Below, one piece after another: positions 4,363-5,664 of a stretch of DNA of 5,664 nt. The notes beneath the pieces are model-generated. The model saw only the letters and a program-made list of their open reading frames with translations, was not told the origin of the DNA and searched no databases. The DNA comes from Candidatus Cloacimonadota bacterium (GTDB lineage: Bacteria; Cloacimonadota; Cloacimonadia; Cloacimonadales; TCS61): assembly GCA_030596265.1 (NCBI GenBank), contig JAUVKM010000162.1, positions 1 through 5,664 of the forward strand, written 5' to 3'. Within the stretch, counting starts at the first letter, position 1, and each line of letters opens with the position of its first letter. A program made the position numbers and the translations under genes.

Positions 4363-5661
4363 ATGAAATTAGTACATATTTTTTTAATACTGTTTATTTC
4401 GAGTCTTACCTTTGCCCAGCTTGATCTGAACCTGGGTCCGGATTGGAACTTCACTGGAGTAGGTGCCAGAGCGGCAGGAATGGGAGGAGCTTTTATCGGG
4501 GTGGCTGATGATGCAACTGCAATTTCCTGGAATCCTGCCGGACTTACCCAGTTAGATGAACCAGAAGCATCTGTTGTGGCAAGGGGACTCGTAGAAAAAT
4601 ATGAAATCGATTTTGGTTGTTGTACCGAAACTTATGAAGACGAACACGGCATTCTGAACTTCTTGAGCGGAGTATATCCATTCGAATTTTCCGGTAAACG
4701 GTTTGTTGCTGCCCTTGGTTTGCAAAGACAACTCGATCTATATTCATATTACCACTTTGAAGAAACAAACGAATCTACGGAGTATTTACACGAAACTTTT
4801 TCTGAAGGCGGAGCGAGTACGATCACTATTGGACTCGCAAATAGACTGGCATCGATATTTTCATTGGGAGTAGCTGTCAACCTGTGGGTGGGTGAAGCTT
4901 ACTTGGAAACTAAGGATATAGTTGAAGTAGATTCAGTGGGATATTATTATTATTGGGATTATTATGATAGATCCGATTTGACTTTTTCCGGAGTGAATTT
5001 TGTTGGTGGTACAATGCTGGATTTTAATTACTTGAGCAATCCCTTTCCTCTTAAGATCGGTTTGGTAATAAAAACACCTTTTAATTTGAACATTGATGAA
5101 GAATTCTTATTAGAAGAATATACAGATGATAATGGAATTATATACGAACCCGAATCTGTTGAATCCACCAATTCCTACATTCTGGGAATGCCTTTGATGT
5201 ATGGATTTGGTGCTTCATATCGTTTGGGTGATAACCTCACGTTGGCAGTTGATATGGAATCCAGAGAATATGGAGAAACCACTCTGAAAGAGGATTATGC
5301 AGATTTGATCGGTTTGGACACGGGAGAAGAAGATGAATTAATTATTATTGAAAACCAGGATCTGAACCAGCTTCGATTCGGTGCAGAATACTTCTTCACC
5401 GATATCTGGGATTTTGCTGTTATCCCGCTTAGAATTGGAGCTCAAACCTATCCCACGTTATTTATGGATAATAATGAAGAACAGGTTGTCGGCAATGCTT
5501 TTTCGTTAGGAACTGGTTTAATTACAGATCGATACTCGCTTGATATCTCGTTCAAGAACACAGAATTTGAAATTGAATATGAATATGATGACGAAGACGA
5601 GGGTTTTATTTACACAAAAACTTTAAATACTCTCACACTTTCCTGTATCTATTATTTCTAA
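4363..5661 (+). CDS. FadL/PorV-type outer-membrane beta-barrel protein, paralogue 2
   Basis: A 432-residue paralogue of the preceding gene. The signal peptide spans 1-18 (SLTFA, then QLDLN). The hatch at 28-64 is nearly identical to the first copy but carries the standard WNPAG motif. Further matching blocks are FPLKIGLVIKTPFNL (228-242), GFGASYRLGDNLTLAVD (281-297), DLNQLRFGAEYFF (333-345) and SLGTGLI (381-387). The C-terminus is CIYYF, again an aromatic barrel end. It is 45 residues longer than its partner because of larger loops. Notable are a Tyr-rich loop (191-205), acidic stretches at 249-270 and 318-336, and an acidic hairpin at 402-418. A CC pair at 86-87 is not shared. AAGGAG sits 5 nt before ATG 4363. 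The 39-bp gap has no terminator, so cotranscription is likely. The substrate is unknown. Confidence 0.88.
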   Translation: MKLVHIFLILFISSLTFAQLDLNLGPDWNFTGVGARAAGMGGAFIGVADDATAISWNPAGLTQLDEPEASVVARGLVEKYEIDFGCCTETYEDEHGILNFLSGVYPFEFSGKRFVAALGLQRQLDLYSYYHFEETNESTEYLHETFSEGGASTITIGLANRLASIFSLGVAVNLWVGEAYLETKDIVEVDSVGYYYYWDYYDRSDLTFSGVNFVGGTMLDFNYLSNPFPLKIGLVIKTPFNLNIDEEFLLEEYTDDNGIIYEPESVESTNSYILGMPLMYGFGASYRLGDNLTLAVDMESREYGETTLKEDYADLIGLDTGEEDELIIIENQDLNQLRFGAEYFFTDIWDFAVIPLRIGAQTYPTLFMDNNEEQVVGNAFSLGTGLITDRYSLDISFKNTEFEIEYEYDDEDEGFIYTKTLNTLTLSCIYYF

Positions 5662-5664
5662 ATT

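Noticed and set aside
4544..4768. Minus-strand frame opposite the second barrel gene
   Set aside because: Antisense shadow of the hatch and first strands; no independent support.
1774..5661. Curli secretion operon or type IX secretion locus
   Set aside because: No curlin subunits, CsgE or CsgF, and no PorT/SprA-type or C-terminal sorting-domain proteins are present. Only distant domain similarity links the genes to those systems.

Overview
The window looks like an AT-rich chromosomal stretch from a Gram-negative (diderm) bacterium. Three host proteins carry Sec signal peptides, and two of those end in the aromatic C-terminus of outer-membrane beta-barrels. The hatch sequence of the barrels (GARAAGMGGAFIGVADDATA..WNP) and their pairing with a TPR/CsgG-like protein recall FCB-type lineages. 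Candidatus Cloacimonadota is my best guess, but this is inference from memory of protein style. Strong Shine-Dalgarno sequences before every gene argue mildly against Bacteroidetes proper, which generally use weak ones.

Bases 1-1361 are a complete, apparently intact IS3-family insertion sequence. It has imperfect 27-bp terminal inverted repeats with TG...CA tips, orfA, an orfB in the -1 frame with a full DDE triad, and a 28-bp perfect palindrome over the orfB stop codon. A well-formed programmed -1 frameshift module lies between the orfs: an SD-like GAGGAG, an A9C slippery run and a 6-bp hairpin 7 nt downstream. The window begins on the first base of the element, so the left host flank and target duplication cannot be seen.

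Bases 1362-1773 hold no gene. They carry a patchwork of short repeat-like modules: a 10-bp-stem hairpin two bases beyond the IS end, a degenerate duplicated pyrimidine-rich unit, three copies of an AATCTCAAATC unit, a palindrome-containing block and a short tandem GACTTCT repeat. A candidate promoter follows, just before the next gene.

Bases 1774-5661 are a tight three-gene, same-strand cluster, probably one operon, with gaps of 12 and 39 bp. The first gene encodes a secreted protein with TPR-like repeats, a long charged coiled coil, a short CsgG-like domain and a FlgT-C-like end. It lacks a lipobox and seems to lack the membrane hairpins of true CsgG. The second and third genes are diverged tandem paralogues of the FadL/PorV type of outer-membrane barrel. 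Their N-terminal hatch is nearly identical, and their predicted loops are length-variable and rich in Tyr, Asp and Glu. The likely picture is a periplasmic scaffold or adaptor expressed with two outer-membrane channels or shuttle-type barrels. Their substrate is unknown. No known complete secretion system, CRISPR array, tRNA or rRNA is visible.
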